Source: Eucalyptus grandis (Eukaryota; Streptophyta; Magnoliopsida; Myrtales; Myrtaceae). From it: a DNA stretch of 64,000 bases. The notes beneath the pieces are model-generated. The model searched no databases. It was given only the letters and a program-made list of their open reading frames with translations, and was not told the DNA's origin. The stretch spans positions 49,493,090-49,557,089 of the forward strand of contig NC_052619.1 in NCBI RefSeq assembly GCF_016545825.1, written 5' to 3'. Numbering within the stretch: the stretch's first letter is position 1; each line of letters starts with the position of its first letter. Positions 43,877-57,601 of the stretch are shown here, piece after piece. Position numbers and translations under genes: made by a program.

Positions 43877-46800
43877 CTATGCTCACCCTTAATCATTACT
43901 TACTTATCAAGTTTCATATAGAAATCTTTTATATCACCACCTAAATTTGATATTTCATTGCCCCTCCTAATATACTGTTGTTTAGCCGGTACTTGTCACC
44001 ACCATAATGTATTATTGTTTGGGTAGAATTGCTTATTCTTAGCATAGTCCCCTTTGGCTTCTAGTATACCATGCATTATAAACATAAGATTCATTTATGA
44101 GTCGAAGATAAGCTATAGATCATAGCTACCTATCACCATATCTACCCTTTTGTTTTGTCAATGGGTATAGGTATAGGAAGAAGTCCTGTCAAATAGAAAA
44201 AATTTTACAATGTTTTGAGGCCAATAATGGACCTTGGCCGGCACAGTAGCATAGTAAATAGAACTCTTTATCATTCCATGAATAGTCAATAGTCAACGCA
44301 CATGGTTACACCTATGACTCAAGAAGGCACTTGACTGAAACACACACATGTATATTGCATGTAAATCTCCTATTGTTTTTCTATGTTGTTTTTGCTATTA
44401 GTATTTGCTATATTTGTTATGAAAATCACAACATCAATTAGGGAAAGTTGGTAATCCTAAATTACTAAAGTCATTATTACAGAATACTATCTCGTGTTTC
44501 GTGCTCCTTTTTAATGCCATTGTGTCCCACTTAATGAACACTATGTATCTAATACTCCCAAAAATTCATTTTGCTGATTACAGAAAGACAAAGTAAAGAT
44601 CTATGCAGTTCGGATCCCAAGAAAACTAACCAATTTGACACGGCTCTATTTAAATTTCTAATTGATATAGATCCTAGCTACCTAAGCTCCATGAAATTAG
44701 CAGCGATTTAAGCACTCGAATCTTCCTCGATTTGAATGAATGTACCAAACCCCTTCTTTTGGCTTAGCCCATGAGCGGTAAGGAGATAATTAAGATAATA
44801 CAACAAAGTTCTAATTAGGTGCAGAAATATGTGGAACTACTTGGAACTTTTGCACATGGTGGGGTTCATTTACTTCGTCAATTGTTGCCTTTAATATCTA
44901 ATTCGCTAACTTGATTACATGTTCAAACCAATCGCATCAAGCATTCAATTTTCAGCTATTATCAAATAAAATTCTTTCAATTTCTTATTCGACATATACG
45001 ATCACCGACACTCAAATGGAGTGTTAAATTGTTAAAAACTATCCTGAGTTCATATTAGTCATGTGAATTATGATCAAGAGAGTCAAAAAATATATCCACG
45101 TTGCTGACACGTTTCCTAATCGAATGCTTCAAGTTTGCTACCATCGAAGAAAATCAACTCTGAAAGAAAATTCCAAGGAGTCCCAAAGAAATTCAATCGT
45201 GGTGTCCAAGGTGCGCTTTCGAGGGGTTTGAAAGGTCTCGAATAGGTACGATCGGGGGTACCTGGCCTGCGACTTCATAATAGAGAAAGGAATCGACTTG
45301 ACCCGTTTTGGCTTTTGCTTTGTAGGAAGAGTTTACTTTGACTCAGGACTCGGACCAAGATCGAGACTTGGATAGTTTGGCTCGGTCAAGACGTGTAAAA
45401 CATGCATTTCACACGAAATAGGACTTAATAATAATTTTATTACATTGGACAATAATTTCATTAGGGATTCAACAATCGCACCATTCGACAAAGCTAATAC
45501 ATAGAAAAGGTACATGTTCCAAAACCGTAACCGCCAACATACACGGCAGGAAATTTCAAGAGAATAGTAAGTTAGAAAGGACGGTTGGAATCGTTTTGCT
45601 CTTGAAAACGTACACGAACTTATGTTTGAATTTTTCCGTCCAAACTTTTGGGGGGTCAAATCAAGGAAAAGTAACTCCTCTCGAATTGTCTAATCCAGTG
45701 CACGCATTATACATCTTTTGTGAGAATAGATAGATCGACTTAGGCTCATTGGATATGACTCGAGCTATGTATGTCAATTTTGTTGGAGCAAGTGTGACGT
45801 CTCAATAGGATTGACGTCTCAGTATGCTAACTATCCATCCACTCACAGCGCCGAGGTCTTAGTCAATATTGTTGCTTACAGCCCAATGACACAATGGTTC
45901 AGTAGGCAATTTAATTCATTACCTCTTCTGTTATCATCCTATAAACTTGCCAAGAGTTATACCCTCTTAGAACCAGATCATTTAATAACATAAAAAGACG
46001 GGGTTGCTAGAGTACCTCCATCTTGCGACATAATTTCAAAACTATAGCATCTGGATGCTTGAGATATAGAAAAAATATTAAACGAAATTTCAGTATGTGT
46101 CTACTAGGGAGGTCTCTCTCCAAGAATTTAGTTTATATAATCCCACAAGGGACAATAGGACCGGTATGGAAAGGCTCGTATCACGGCACAAATTTAGCGG
46201 CCAGACTGGATAAAAGAAATAAATCGTCGTAGGTCTTAGGTTTTCTTTTATTTATCTTATTCCTTTTATTTTCTCATGAATTGAAAATTCAAGGGTTTAG
46301 GTGTAACCATAGCCAAAAGGTCTCGAGATTCTTCTCTCTTTCTTAAAGTTCAAATGCGCGTTTTTGAAGCTTCTAAGCTTACATCAAATCCCAACACAGT
46401 TTGACAATGGGTTAACGAGCACAACGCACACTCACACTAGAATGTCAATGATAAAATAGTATACTAATTAGCAGCTTGGTGATGACTAATTTGTTGTTAT
46501 ATAAATGCAAAATTGATGATTTCGTTTGGTGGTATTTGCTGTCAAGGGACGAGAGTCACAGGCCAAGCAAGTCTATTTCGTGCGTGAAGCTGAAGTTAGC
46601 AAGGGTATCAATGCACATGGTGGGCCTCTTTGGGGACTCTTCTGAGATAGCAAGCTTTCGGCTTTTTAAAAGAGGGTTTGGACAAGATAGAAGCTGGCAA
46701 TTTCCCCCTTTTTTTTAAGTTCACATTGGTTCAGACACGCGAATCGAATTTTAAAATTACGTGCAAATCATTGGATGAGCTTATCTGCAATGGTACTTAG

Positions 46801-48690
46801 GTGCATGGAATGATTTAGTTGAGATAGATTGTCGTCCAATTAAGTGTAACCACAGTAGACTCAACTAATCATTATGTGATAAAGAAGGTGTTCTAGACCC
46901 ATAAACTGAAACCCTAGAAAGAATGACCAGTGCCATGACAATGTCCACCCTTCATGGAGTCGAACATAAACTGATTTAACAACTGTAGACTTTGCATATG
47001 GTATAATGTGGTAAGCTGTCGAAATTCATGTGGGTATTATTAACGCATGCTTTCGGAACAATTCGTGAGTAGTCAAATACCGGAAACTCAGAAGGTTACA
47101 ATGTTCAAAGAGCTGACTTTTCTTTTTCTGTTTTTTCCCCCTTTTCCGGTAGAAATTAGCATTTCTTTAGACAACAATGGAACGAGGTTTCGTAAACGAA
47201 ACAGCGGGCGTACACCCTGGAGAATCATTGTCCAAAGTAGCGCCAACAGAATTACTAACGTCTAAAGGTTCATTGTCTTTAACCAAAAGGCCCTTAACAC
47301 AAATAGGGGCAGAATTAAAAATAAAAATAAAAAATTAAGATTCTTCATACATCTCCTCCAATTCGTAGAGATGGAATTCATCTTGTCGTCCATCTATCTA
47401 GTTCCTTTTGTAATCGATGGTGATGGCGCACTGCCGTCCGCCGCGAGTGCAGCGTGGTGAATCGGAGAGGGGAATGGAAGGTTGCTGCTTCGGAGAGCAG
47501 AGGTGGGTTTGTGAGTTATTCTCAAACTAATTTTGACCCTTCTGTCGAGGTTATTTTTGCCATTACACTAAAAAAAATGCTGTGCTTAAGCCATTTTCGG
47601 TGGGGTTGAGAATGGGTCTAAGGTAGAATCAAGAATTCGGACTGAATTGGCCATAAGAATAGGTCCTGTTCCAAGTTTCCGTACTTAGTGGTACTGTCAC
47701 TTGGTAGATTCCTGGGTAAAAATTGAACTTGGAATCAATGAACTGTAGTTACATGTTTTGAACTTTTTATTATTTATTTTATTTTATGTGTTCATCTTTT
47801 ATGGGATTATCGTTATTGATAAATGAGGATTTTTGTTCTTGCATTTGTTTTTATCTTGCTTTACTAAAAATGAGAAATAAAAAGGAAGGGAAAAAAAAAA
47901 GAAATTGGACGGTTATGGGTAAACCTTAAAATCAGTTGATAAGATAGATTTCAAATTTTAAGGTACGCGAAATAATTTCAGATTCCAAAAATTAAAAAAC
48001 CAATTGGACAAGCCTTTATTAAATATGCTCAACAAACATGCCTGTGTGCCCCCAATTAAACGATACGACAAGAGATGGGAGTTAGTCCATCAATTTCAGA
48101 ACCATCACTGAAAATCACAGATTCTAAGGAGGACTCCGCTCGAAATTTGTACCAAATCTCTTCTGCAAATAAAAAAAGAAAAAGAAAATTGCTCTATAAT
48201 TCTATCTAGTAACGTGCACAGGTCGTTCTCCATGTATTTATTTTTCGGCGAAGACATGTTCCAAGTTTTCTGCATGAAAGTTTCGGAAGTCCAAGCAAAG
48301 CACGTGGAACGTAGTTACTCCCATATCGACTCTTGTCTGTAGACACCCCTCGACAGCGGTTGTGTCATAAATTGGACTTTTTGTGCCGTTAGAAACCACT
48401 TATTACGTCATATCAAACATATGTTTATTTAAAAATTCTTATTTGCCTCTGATGCTAAAAACAAGCTCAAAAATTATTTCCCTTGTTGTCACGTTGTCTG
48501 CCCGTTTACAATCCCCTTGCATTCCCTTCCCAAAGCTTGCCGATAATTATAGAAACATCCCCAGTTCCCTAAAATGAATCCCAAAATCATGAAAAGGAAT
48601 CCGATTTTATTTTCTCGAAACTTCCGCAATCCCATTATTTACGAACACGGATGTTCTTAGTTAGGGCCAGGCATTAATACGTTTAGTAAA
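43877..48690. other. Long intergenic stretch, no supported gene
   Basis: AT-rich sequence. GTCAATAGTCAAC at about 44285-44298 holds two W-box cores. 45200-46260 is somewhat more GC-rich and contains paired GACGTCTCA words (45797 and 45814). It may be decayed LTR-retrotransposon noncoding sequence, but I could not find LTR ends. Frames at 45333-45659, 46023-46232, 46476-46718 and 47047-47265 are short and unrecognised. 47330-48680 shows nothing further. Confidence 0.35.
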
Positions 48691-48936
48691 AGTCTGTTTG
48701 ATACTCATCTTATTTTTATTTTTCTATTTTTTATTCCCCAAAATAGAAAAATATAGAATTTTATTTAATAACGTCAGTTAATTTTTGTATTTCCCAAAAA
48801 TAAGAAAGTGGCCAAAGAATAAAATTAGAATAAAAAGAAGAGAAAAAAGAATCTACTTCTTTGTTCTCAGGAACTAGAAAAAAAAAACTATTTCTAGATA
48901 AAAATTGTTCTTAAGAATAAAAATGTTAACAAACAC
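48691..48936. mobile_element. Short MITE related to the GTCTGTTTGG-ended element
   Basis: The left end AGTCTGTTTGATACTC and right end AAAATGTTAACAAACAC are imperfect inverted repeats. Inside, GTTCTCAGGAAC and ATTGTTCTTAAGAAT resemble the AT-rich arms of the element at 1110-1931, but there is no GC-rich core. Confidence 0.5.
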
Positions 48937-50631
48937 AACGAAGAAACCTGCACTTATTCTTTCCATCCGTGATGATAAACTTAAACATGCGATACATGAC
49001 ATCACGAGTGCCTCCAAAGTACTGGATCGGTGCATTTTCTCTTACGTCAATACCGAACTTAGTTGGCATGCAAAGACAATAAGGGATCGATAAAGGAATG
49101 GCTAGGGTCTTTGCCTTTTGGGCTGTAAGGTTGTCTACTTAGCGTGTTGACGATTTAAGGAAATGGGACATGCTTGTCTGTCAGCGGATCCGAAGGGTAC
49201 ATAATTCTTCTCAGCATCCTAATCCAGAGGCTTCGCATTCTTCGGTGTCTGAAGATTGCTGGATGGAATTATGCCCGATTTGATGGATTCCAGTTGTTCG
49301 TCTTTGCTTTTTGTTCCGTTGTTCCCGCGAATGGCGGCCAGGTTGTGCGACGTTTTCAAAGGGATTCTCAGCATCAAGTTGCCGAGATTGCTTGATTAGG
49401 AGCCATTCTGCTGTCCAACTGGTATGTTTAAGTCCCACATTCACGAGACACATGCCATGTTTCAACTGAAATTGGACGACCGTGGACGATCGTGGTCTCC
49501 CAACCGGAAAGGGAGAGAGAGAGAGAGATCCTAAGAGAAGTCAGTTACCATGTTCGATGAGTATCCAGCAAGGCAAACGCATCCTTTTTTTTTGTTTTTT
49601 TTCTCTCACCTTTTGTATCGATGATTACATGATTATAAAGTTTATAGAATCGATGAGATTAGCTCGGAGACGACATAGGAGACGGTGGTGAGGCCAAATT
49701 GCAGTCCTTATCCAAAATGATTTTTTATTAATATTTTATTATAAATTTATTGTGGCTCTTTTCTTACACCAACAAACTTTAGGGTTTCACAATAACCAAA
49801 TATTATTTGATCCGGACAATCCATCAACTTACATGATCTTGGTAAACATAATAAGATGTTACCTACCACATTACCTAAATATTATGAGCAATATGTATTT
49901 AATGAAGAGCAAACCAAGACGCAAATAATCTTAGAACTACTCACATACGTTCCGACCCTTTATGCTATTATGCTTATTATTTCACAAAATTGTGAGACAA
50001 TTGAGGTAAGTCAATCGCATCTCGCTAATGAGCGACCGTGTGTCATGATAAGTTCTACAAGGCTAGTTTTTCCCTTTGAACGAATATGGTATATTCTACG
50101 CGTTTCCCGAACGTACATGATACGTAAACTTAATGAGAGATCTACCCTTGTGCATTCCACGCAGCAGCAATGTTTTCCGCGTGTAGGAGGTATAAAGTAA
50201 GTTCCCACTGCCTCGCCAAGGAAAAGATCTTTTTTCTCCCCGTCTCCACAGACTGAACATTCTTCCAAAAAGGTTGAAAGGAACGGCACGAGCACGTCAA
50301 AACGCGGTCAAAAAAGCGGGTTCATCCGGGGGGGCCGGTACGTAAAGGACCAAGAAAATCGTGCAGAGAGACTCCCAGACTTCACAGGCGACACGCTTCC
50401 CAGTTTTACAGATAGAAAGCACGAACGATACTTGCAATATGCAGTCCAGCCAGGAATCTCTTATGTATGCAACTCGCCTGGCCAGTTCCCACAAGTTGGC
50501 CGAACTTGGCCCTTCCTCTGGGGCCTTCAACCCTATGATTGGGGGTTTTTCATTATATTTTTTTTCATTTATCAAGTGTTTAATCAGAGGAAATTCGGTG
50601 GGTATTTAATTTGGGAACTCCGTATTTTTTG
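48937..50631. other. Intergenic, no supported gene
   Basis: Mixed-composition sequence with several short open frames on both strands (49174-49395, 49856-50200, 50297-50609). None shows a recognisable domain or codon bias. (GA)n lies at about 49510-49527. Confidence 0.35.
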
Positions 50632-51108
50632 GATTAATATGACAGAAAATCCTAAATTAGACAAATTTACTTTAAATTATTATTTTTACATTAAAATAAT
50701 CCAAAATTAATAAATTTATGACAAATTTACAACAAACTACTTTTAATCACTAAAAGCCATAAACAAGTATATTTATAATAAATTTACCATTCATTAGTTT
50801 TTATTAAATTGAATTAATATTACGAAAAGTCACAAATTAATACATCTGTAACAAACGAATGGTAAAACCTCAAACTGATATACTAGTCTACTATTACATG
50901 TCATCAAACTCAACTAATTTAATATAAATTAATTAAGGTTAAATTTATCATTAGTATATTAATTTAGGATTTTTTGTAGTAAAAAAATTAGAGTCCGACC
51001 ATAACGACGAATTTATTATGTTCATGCATAAGGATACTGAATTCCCTAGTTAAAAATAAATTTGTTATAAATATACTGATTTGGAATTTTTTACGATATT
51101 AATCCTAT
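50632..51108. mobile_element. AT-rich MITE with GGATTAATAT ends
   Basis: The left end GGATTAATATGACAGAAAATC and the right end (inverted: GGATTAATATCGTAAAAAATT, then CCAAATCAGTATATTTATAAC) form terminal inverted repeats. The interior shares long words with the copy at 36636-36957, such as TTTACCATTCATTAG and AAACTGATATAC. Confidence 0.7.
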
Positions 51109-51622
51109 TTTTTAATTATCTAAAGGTCTTAATAATGAAAAATCCAGTTATTTCTAGGTGGTATAACGATCCATCGGTAGGAGTCGCGCGTTAATCATGC
51201 TCGTGCTACCTACCGTTGGTTGCCGTGCCACTTTTAAGTTGTTACCGTGGATTTTTTTCGAATACATTTTCGTGGTAACCACAAAGAGTGTTGACTATTA
51301 GAGAAACTGAAGGAAAAAAATGTCACTTGCACCAAAAAAAAAAAAAAAATAATAATAACGTAGAAAAGCACGACAAAGTAGAATGAAACGAACCAACGAA
51401 AGAACAAACGAAGCACGCTCCCCATTCAAAAGTCTGCGCTGTCTCCCCTTTGTATGCGTGTCTTGGAAAAGTCTCTTCTAAATTTCTACAACAGTTTTTC
51501 TTTTTTTATTTTCTCGGAAACGTCCATTTTATATTTTTATTTCCATTATGTCCCTTTCATTCTGGAACAAAATAGAAAAACTTCTTTAATCTTTCCCTGT
51601 TTCTCTCTCTCTCTGTCATCCT

Positions 51623-51636
51623 TATATATATATAAT
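51623..51636 (+). promoter_or_regulatory. TATA box of the DUF868 gene
   Basis: TATATATATATAA directly follows a CT-rich initiator-like tract and lies about 90 bp before the first downstream ATG (51725). It places the transcript start near 51660, so the open frame reaching back to 51454 is mostly promoter and not coding. Confidence 0.6.
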
Positions 51637-51724
51637 CTCCACCAAAACCCTTGGAAAATAAGCTCCGTCTCCTCCATTTCGCAAGAAACCGAAACACCAA
51701 AACCCCACCAAAACAAATTGCACC

Positions 51725-52872
51725 ATGTCCACCCACCCCTCACCCTTCCTTCTTGCTTCCGCCCTCCCTCCGCCGCCGACGATAACCTCCGCGCCGAGGC
51801 GGCCCCGCCGCTGCCCCCGCCGCCCCCGCCCCCGCCGGGGAGCGACCACGCGAACCTCACCACCTGCCTCTACCACACCCACCTCGGCCTCTTCTCCCTG
51901 ACCTGGTCCAAGACCCTGTTCGGCCGCTCCCTCCACCTCAGCCTCCATTCCCACCACGGCTCCAGCTTCTTGGACTACAATTCGTCGCCCCTCTCTCCGT
52001 CTTCTTCCACATTCTCCTTCCAGCTCCACATCAAGTCCCTGGTGTTCTGGAAGAAGCAGGGGTCCAAGAAGCTCGATGCCGACAAGACCAGGACGGGCGC
52101 GAGCATCCGGATCTTCTGGGACCTCACGAGGGCCAAGTTCGGGTCCGGGCCCGAGCCCGAGTCCGGGTTCTACATCGCGGTGGTCGTCAACGGCGAAATG
52201 GCGCTCCTCGTGGGCGACGCGGTGAAGTCGGCTTACGGCAAGACCAAGGCCCGGAAGCCGGCGGAGAGAGGCCAGGCCTTGTTCTTGAGGAGGGAGCACC
52301 TGTTCGGCCACCGGGTGTACGCGACGAGCGCGAGGTTCGGCGGCAAGAACCGGGCGATCTCGATCGACTGCAACGTGCACGGCGAGGGGAAGCTGTGCAT
52401 CAGCGTGGACAAGAGGAGGGTCCTGCAAGTGAAGCGGCTGAAGTGGAAGTTCAGAGGGAACGAGAGGGTCGAGGTCGATGGGGTCAATTTCCAAGTCTCC
52501 TGGGACGTCTACAACTGGCTGTTCGAGGACGCCAGCGATTCTCATGCGGTGTTCATGTTCAGGTTCGAGAAGCTAATTAACAACGATGAGCAGAGAAAAA
52601 AATGCGGCGGCGGCGATGACGGCGTTCAGGCGGTGAGCAACCTCCTGCTGTGGTCGCAGCCCTCGTGCAGCTTCGGGATGAACGAGATCGAGCTCCGGAA
52701 GATGAGGAAGAGCAAGTTGCGGAGCGCGAGGAGCTCCTCCTCCTCCTCGATATCGTCGTCGGCGTCCTCCGGCGGGAGCTCCTCGATCATGGAGTGGGCG
52801 AGCGCGGAGGAGAACGAGCTGAGCGGTCCGTTCGTCGGGTTCTCCTTGCTCGTTTATGCTTGGAAGAGATGA
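51725..52872 (+). CDS. DUF868 family protein, single exon
   Basis: DUF868 proteins are plant-specific and of unknown biochemical function. The open frame ends at 52872. Family landmarks in order are NLTTCLYHTHLGLFSLTWSK, SFQLHIKSLVFWKKQGSK, IRIFWDLTRAKFGSGPEPES, FYIAVVVNGEMALLVGD, FLRREHLFGHRVYATSARFG, ISIDCNVHGEGKLCISVDK, LKWKFRGNERVEVDG, VQVSWDVYNWLF-type WDVYNWLF, FMFRFEK and SFGMNEIELRKMRKS. A Ser-rich low-complexity tail and the C-terminal FVGFSLLVYAWKR follow. A run of ten prolines precedes the domain. The lack of introns is normal for the family. The start is unresolved: the only ATG after the TATA box (51725) is in a different phase from the main frame, which is open without any ATG back to 51454. 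A small length change in the CCTTCCTTCTT tract (51744-51754) would reconcile them. Confidence 0.85.
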
Positions 52873-55800
52873 TGCAGATCCGATCCCGTTCCATTCCACT
52901 CCATTAGCGACAGCAATTGAATCCCTCCGAAAACTTCGGAATTCCTCACGAGTGCAAGCTAACCTTGCTCTATTTCTTTGAGGAACACGAAGTCAAAAAA
53001 TTTCATTACATACAGGAAGATAGGCGTGTAAATTCATAGGTAATTTCATTGAAGAATTGAGATTGATGTCATTTTTTTTCCCGGGTTCACACTTGAGAAA
53101 TTCCTTCCTCCTTCTCACGGTAACCATACCACAAGAAAAGGCGGATTGCACTGCACATACATGGCTGTTATTGTTTTCGCAACATAAATTATGAGTTGCG
53201 CATTATAATTTAGGGTCGCATCGGATTGTATTATACAACTGTCCCTCTTCGTATGATGCTGGGCGGTCTAGTGAAAAGTGAGTTGTCTTCTTTGTTTGAT
53301 ACCGATGCACGATGAGGAAAGGGCAGGGATACTTTCCCTTCTCCGACCAGAATACAGGACACGATGCATGTGATCGTGGGTCATCCGTTTTCCTTTCCTT
53401 TTTCTTTTTTTGTAGCGTAGCTTTTGGTTCGGGTTGTGCTCGGCTGGCATTGATTGGGCGATAGGACAGACGACAGCGCCCCCTCTTTTTCCTTTCTCTC
53501 TCTCCTTCCTTCGTCGTCCCAACATCTGGCGAAACCGATCTCGACCGTCGAACCGGACGACTGCTGCCTCGGGATCCGTCTCGAGGAGCGGTTGGATTTT
53601 CTAGTTTGCGGTGCGTTGAAGAAGGCTGGGGACAGGGCAGGACCTGGTCGAAAACGGCATCCGAAGGGAATCGGAAATGAGCCGGCCAGAGAGAGAGAGA
53701 GAGAGGGATATGCGTTGGGGGTCGGGTAAAAGGGGAGGTTTGAAAAGTTGACCGTTTGACCGCGTGGTTCTGGCCCTGTCCTCTTTGGCTCCCGTAGGAC
53801 CACTTGACCAGATTAGTCAGTCTCGTGAACCAAAAGCAAAACCACAATTATATAAATAATCCGATTTTTGGTTAGGTGAAATCACACGTTTTTTCTTTTC
53901 TGGGATGATGTTTAGGTGAATTATGAATGCTCCTAGAAATTAATGTTGCCTGAACTTGGTACTTCGAAGTTCGCTCTCTTTGCTTCTTCTATTCACAAAG
54001 AAGTCGCTTCCCTCTTTGTTACTGCTTTAGTCATGGTAAAAATGACTAAAATGCTTCAGCTTGGCGCGATTGGTTGAGGTGTTGGAGATCTCCGGGTTAA
54101 GAACCAGAGGTCGCTCTTATGAATTTATAAATTATATGCAAACTAAAAGTTAGGGTCGTCTTCGTTACTATAATTCCAGACTACCGATTCATAAAACTTG
54201 TACAGTATTTGAGGGATCTCAGAGGAACCAAGTTTTCATACTTGAGTCCTTAAATTATTAAAAGCAAAGTGACATCTTCCGTGTCACCATGATAATTTAT
54301 AGAGTCTATATATTATGATCAACAAATGCATGTGAACAAACAAGAAACATCGCTCTCCTAAGTTATATTCGAACCTTTGACTCAATTGATTTTAAGTACG
54401 CACATAAATTGTTCAATCCACAAATTGTTCAATCCATTGTTCAATCCACAAATTGTTCAATCCACGTGCATGACCCGCTATCTCTCCTTGACTAAGTGCG
54501 ATGATGCGCAGTATTTTCCTTCTTAGTTTATGTGGTGCGACACAAATTTGATACTTCATCCCTTACTTATCTTGCGAAAATGGGTTTTCACTCGAGTTCA
54601 TCCGGTTCACGAACCACACACTAACTTCCAAGTATCCCGTGAACAAAGTTGGTGTTCCGAAACCCTGTCCAGGATAGCTAAATAAACAATGCAAGTGATC
54701 ACCAATTAGTGCAAATCATGGCGTTTGCTTTGTCCTCTTTCTCAACATATGATTCCTGCCCAATGCGATGTCACGTCAACTCACTAAAGATATCGTAATG
54801 GTTGTTCGCTTTCCCTGGAAGAACACTTACGTTAGAAAAAAAAAGCCACTTTGGAAAATCGAGATGGGGACTTTTTCTTTTTCGTTTCATTGACTCCATG
54901 GGGTCTAGTGTTGGTTGGGATCCAACCTGTAATCTAAATCTTCTCCAGGGTTCTCCCTATTTTATTCCACTGAACAAGTATTTCTTTTATTGACCCAACA
55001 GACCTAATGTCATAAAATAGTTGATTTTGTGTTTCCGAAGTAAGGTTCGAGTATGCACGATGTACCAACTATGTACCGACGGTTGGGTTGAAACCAAATT
55101 TTGAGACATGAATAGAAGAATTCTTATGCCCGCATAGCCTTGTCCTTACTCAATTACCTCAACAAATCACTGTCCGGGAGGACCTGCATGTCCTTAATTT
55201 CTAGCTGAATTCTGGAACATTTTGGAGTTGTTGGAACTAATTTTATCATTAAAGATTGATACCCAACCGCAATTCATTGACAAAACAAAGTGAAGCCACC
55301 GGCAACATAAGTACCTCATTCTAGATCTATCGATGCACTTTTCATGTTCATGAGGAAATTGTTCAATTAATCTTATTATACCGATGTCAATTAAATCTTA
55401 ATTTCTTTTATTTTGTTGATTTAGTATTAAAATTTTGTGCGAAATTCAAATGTAGTCATTTCGGTCAATTTTCGTCTGAAATAATTGACGTAACAATGTG
55501 CCAAATAAGATAGATGTCAATAACTAAACTGTTATGTCAGTAATTTTTTTAAAGAAAAATTGATTGGAAGGATTATATTAAAATTCCATGTAAATATTTA
55601 GAAAAAAATTGAGAAAACTGAAAAATTTAGATTGAATTGATTGAGTAATTTTCTCAAAAACTTTTGAGTTGTGGAAACTAATTCCCATCATTAAATATCA
55701 AGGTCCAGCTACAATCCATTGACAAAAATGAAGTAAAGCCTCCGGCAACATAAATAACTCCTCCTAGATCCTGCTGATGTGCTCCTCATTTTCCACGAAG

Positions 55801-57601
55801 ATGAGCTGAACCGTTCACATGGTGGAAAAGTCGTGTGGTTGGAATGACAATGGACTACGTGTGCCCCGTGAAGTCTGTGTGTACAGATTGAACGAGTCAA
55901 AATGAGAAGACTTTGCCCGTACGTACGTTTCCAAGGAGTCAAAGTTCCACGCCCTTTGCAAAATCTTATTGTGACTGTGACTTGTAAGTTTCCTGTAATC
56001 TTCTGGGTACTGCGCTTTTCAGGCTTTAAAAGGATGCAATTTATGACCGGAATAAGGGTGGTGGGTTTGGATCTCGCGTCTTTTGCCACTGAAAAATCAA
56101 GTTTGACGGGCCATAGAGCCGCAACAGAGAATGAAAAATTCAGTAGTCAAAAGGTGATGTCGAGTTGGCTATGGTTCGGGAGGCAGCATTAAGCTAGTTA
56201 GGCATTTGTATTGGGGCCGTACTGAATTCATAATCAGCATTAACTTGTGCAAATGCAAAGTATTATATAAACCCAGAAATATTAAAATTCATTAGAGGTA
56301 CTTGCTACAGTGCAACAAGATCGCACAAGATCTCAAGCCAACCGACCATCTTTGTACACATGAACATATGGTGTATAGATAACTCACTTGAATTTTCATC
56401 TCGCTTTGTAAACAAGTATCAAACCTTGCATATCTCGTGCTCTTGCATATCTTGTGCTTGTGATATATATTGTCTCAATTTTTTTTTTAATTTGTACTTT
56501 TCATATTGCTAGGCATCATGAAAAGGGGTGTAATTGCTAAATTTACGGGACAAAGTCAATGCACAGTACAAAAAGATGAGCCAACATAAACTTCTAATTT
56601 AAGTTTTGTGCCCGACATAACGAATAAAGTTCAGGAATATCATGAGCTTTCATTGCAAGCAGGTTCTCTCTGGTCGAGTACTTCCAAAACGGTGATATGA
56701 GCAAGACTCCAACCACCATTATTAGGGCCAATAAGCAACTCCACCAGCAGGATCACAACTTAAAGACAGAGACCCAACTGAACAATATATAAAAAAGAGT
56801 AAAAAATAAAGAAAGCTTCTATTGACAGCAAACATCACACATGCATAGTGAATATAGTGCTGAGGCTTGATATGGTAAAAAGGAGAAATAGGGACTCTGC
56901 AGATCTAGGATTGAGGTTAAATGAATTGAATTCTCAGAAGAGGCGTGCTGTGCAGGTTAAAACATGGCACATGCAAGCACAGGACAGTTCCATGATCTTG
57001 AAATCTGATGACAAGCATCCAATGCCTGATGTGAAAGCTTTCGCATTGTTAAACCAGACTTTAGGGGGGAGTGGATTCAACCGAAGATTGAGGCACAACA
57101 ACTAGTGTGATGTAGTGGGCTCATGCTTTCATATTCAATTATCTCACAGGGCATCAACTTCAGCCTGGAAAATGGTAGTGCTTGGGAACACTTGGGCCCT
57201 CTAATCATCTTGTGAATGTCTCCAACGGCACACCTCGATCAGTCTGAAGGCCACATTCTGCGGATCCTAAAACCCATCATGCTTACGACAAAGCATCTGA
57301 GCTGAGATTCGTAGGAGCAAAGTTTTTTGCATAATGATTAATGTACAGGAAAAGGAAAAGGAAGAACATCATTCCTCACTATGAAACATTCGATCACTTG
57401 TCAATCAAATAAGCTGATAAAAGGAAAACATTTTACATGGGAAAATATGCCTTAGCTCATCCACAACCCTAAAGCACAAATCAGCAGGTTCACCAGGATA
57501 AAGGGAGACGGGGAAGAACTTCATCAGAAATTTTTTTGCAATCTTCCCTTTTCCCTTCTGCGGTGATGATTCTAAGGCCCTAGATTAAGAGTGCTTCTCT
57601 C
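52873..57601. other. Long intergenic stretch between the DUF868 and DeSI genes
   Basis: No gene is accepted. 53200-53850 has overlapping open frames on both strands (longest 214 codons, minus) of CT/GA-rich composition, including a (GA)n at about 53690-53705; no domain is visible. A tandem AATTGTTCAATCCAC repeat lies at 54408-54465. 55370-55660 holds degenerate Mutator-type arm words (TTAATTTCTTTTATTTTG, ATAATTGACGT). 56848-57105 is an open frame of 85 codons without recognisable similarity. 57110-57600 is probably the 3' UTR and downstream flank of the DeSI gene. Confidence 0.4.
54408..54465. repeat. Tandem copies of AATTGTTCAATCCAC
   Basis: The 15-16-bp word recurs four times with one partial copy. 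Simple tandem repeat. Confidence 0.85.

Noticed and set aside
44278..44300. Second W-box cluster (GTCAATAGTCAAC)
   Set aside because: Only two cores, no adjacent intact gene, and an orientation that does not match an inverted copy of the 33158-33190 promoter.
45333..46260. Possible LTR-retrotransposon noncoding segment with paired GACGTCTCA words
   Set aside because: No TG...CA ends with a target duplication could be found, so it is left as unclassified intergenic sequence.
49856..50200. 114-codon plus-strand frame
   Set aside because: No recognisable motif, no codon bias, no neighbouring exon or promoter signal.
51622..52545. 307-codon open frame on the minus strand
   Set aside because: It lies antisense to the DUF868 coding region. 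High GC and codon complementarity create it, and no domain is visible.
53203..53847. 214-codon open frame on the minus strand
   Set aside because: Low-complexity CT/GA-derived sequence with competing frames on both strands; no domain, no splice context, no clear promoter.
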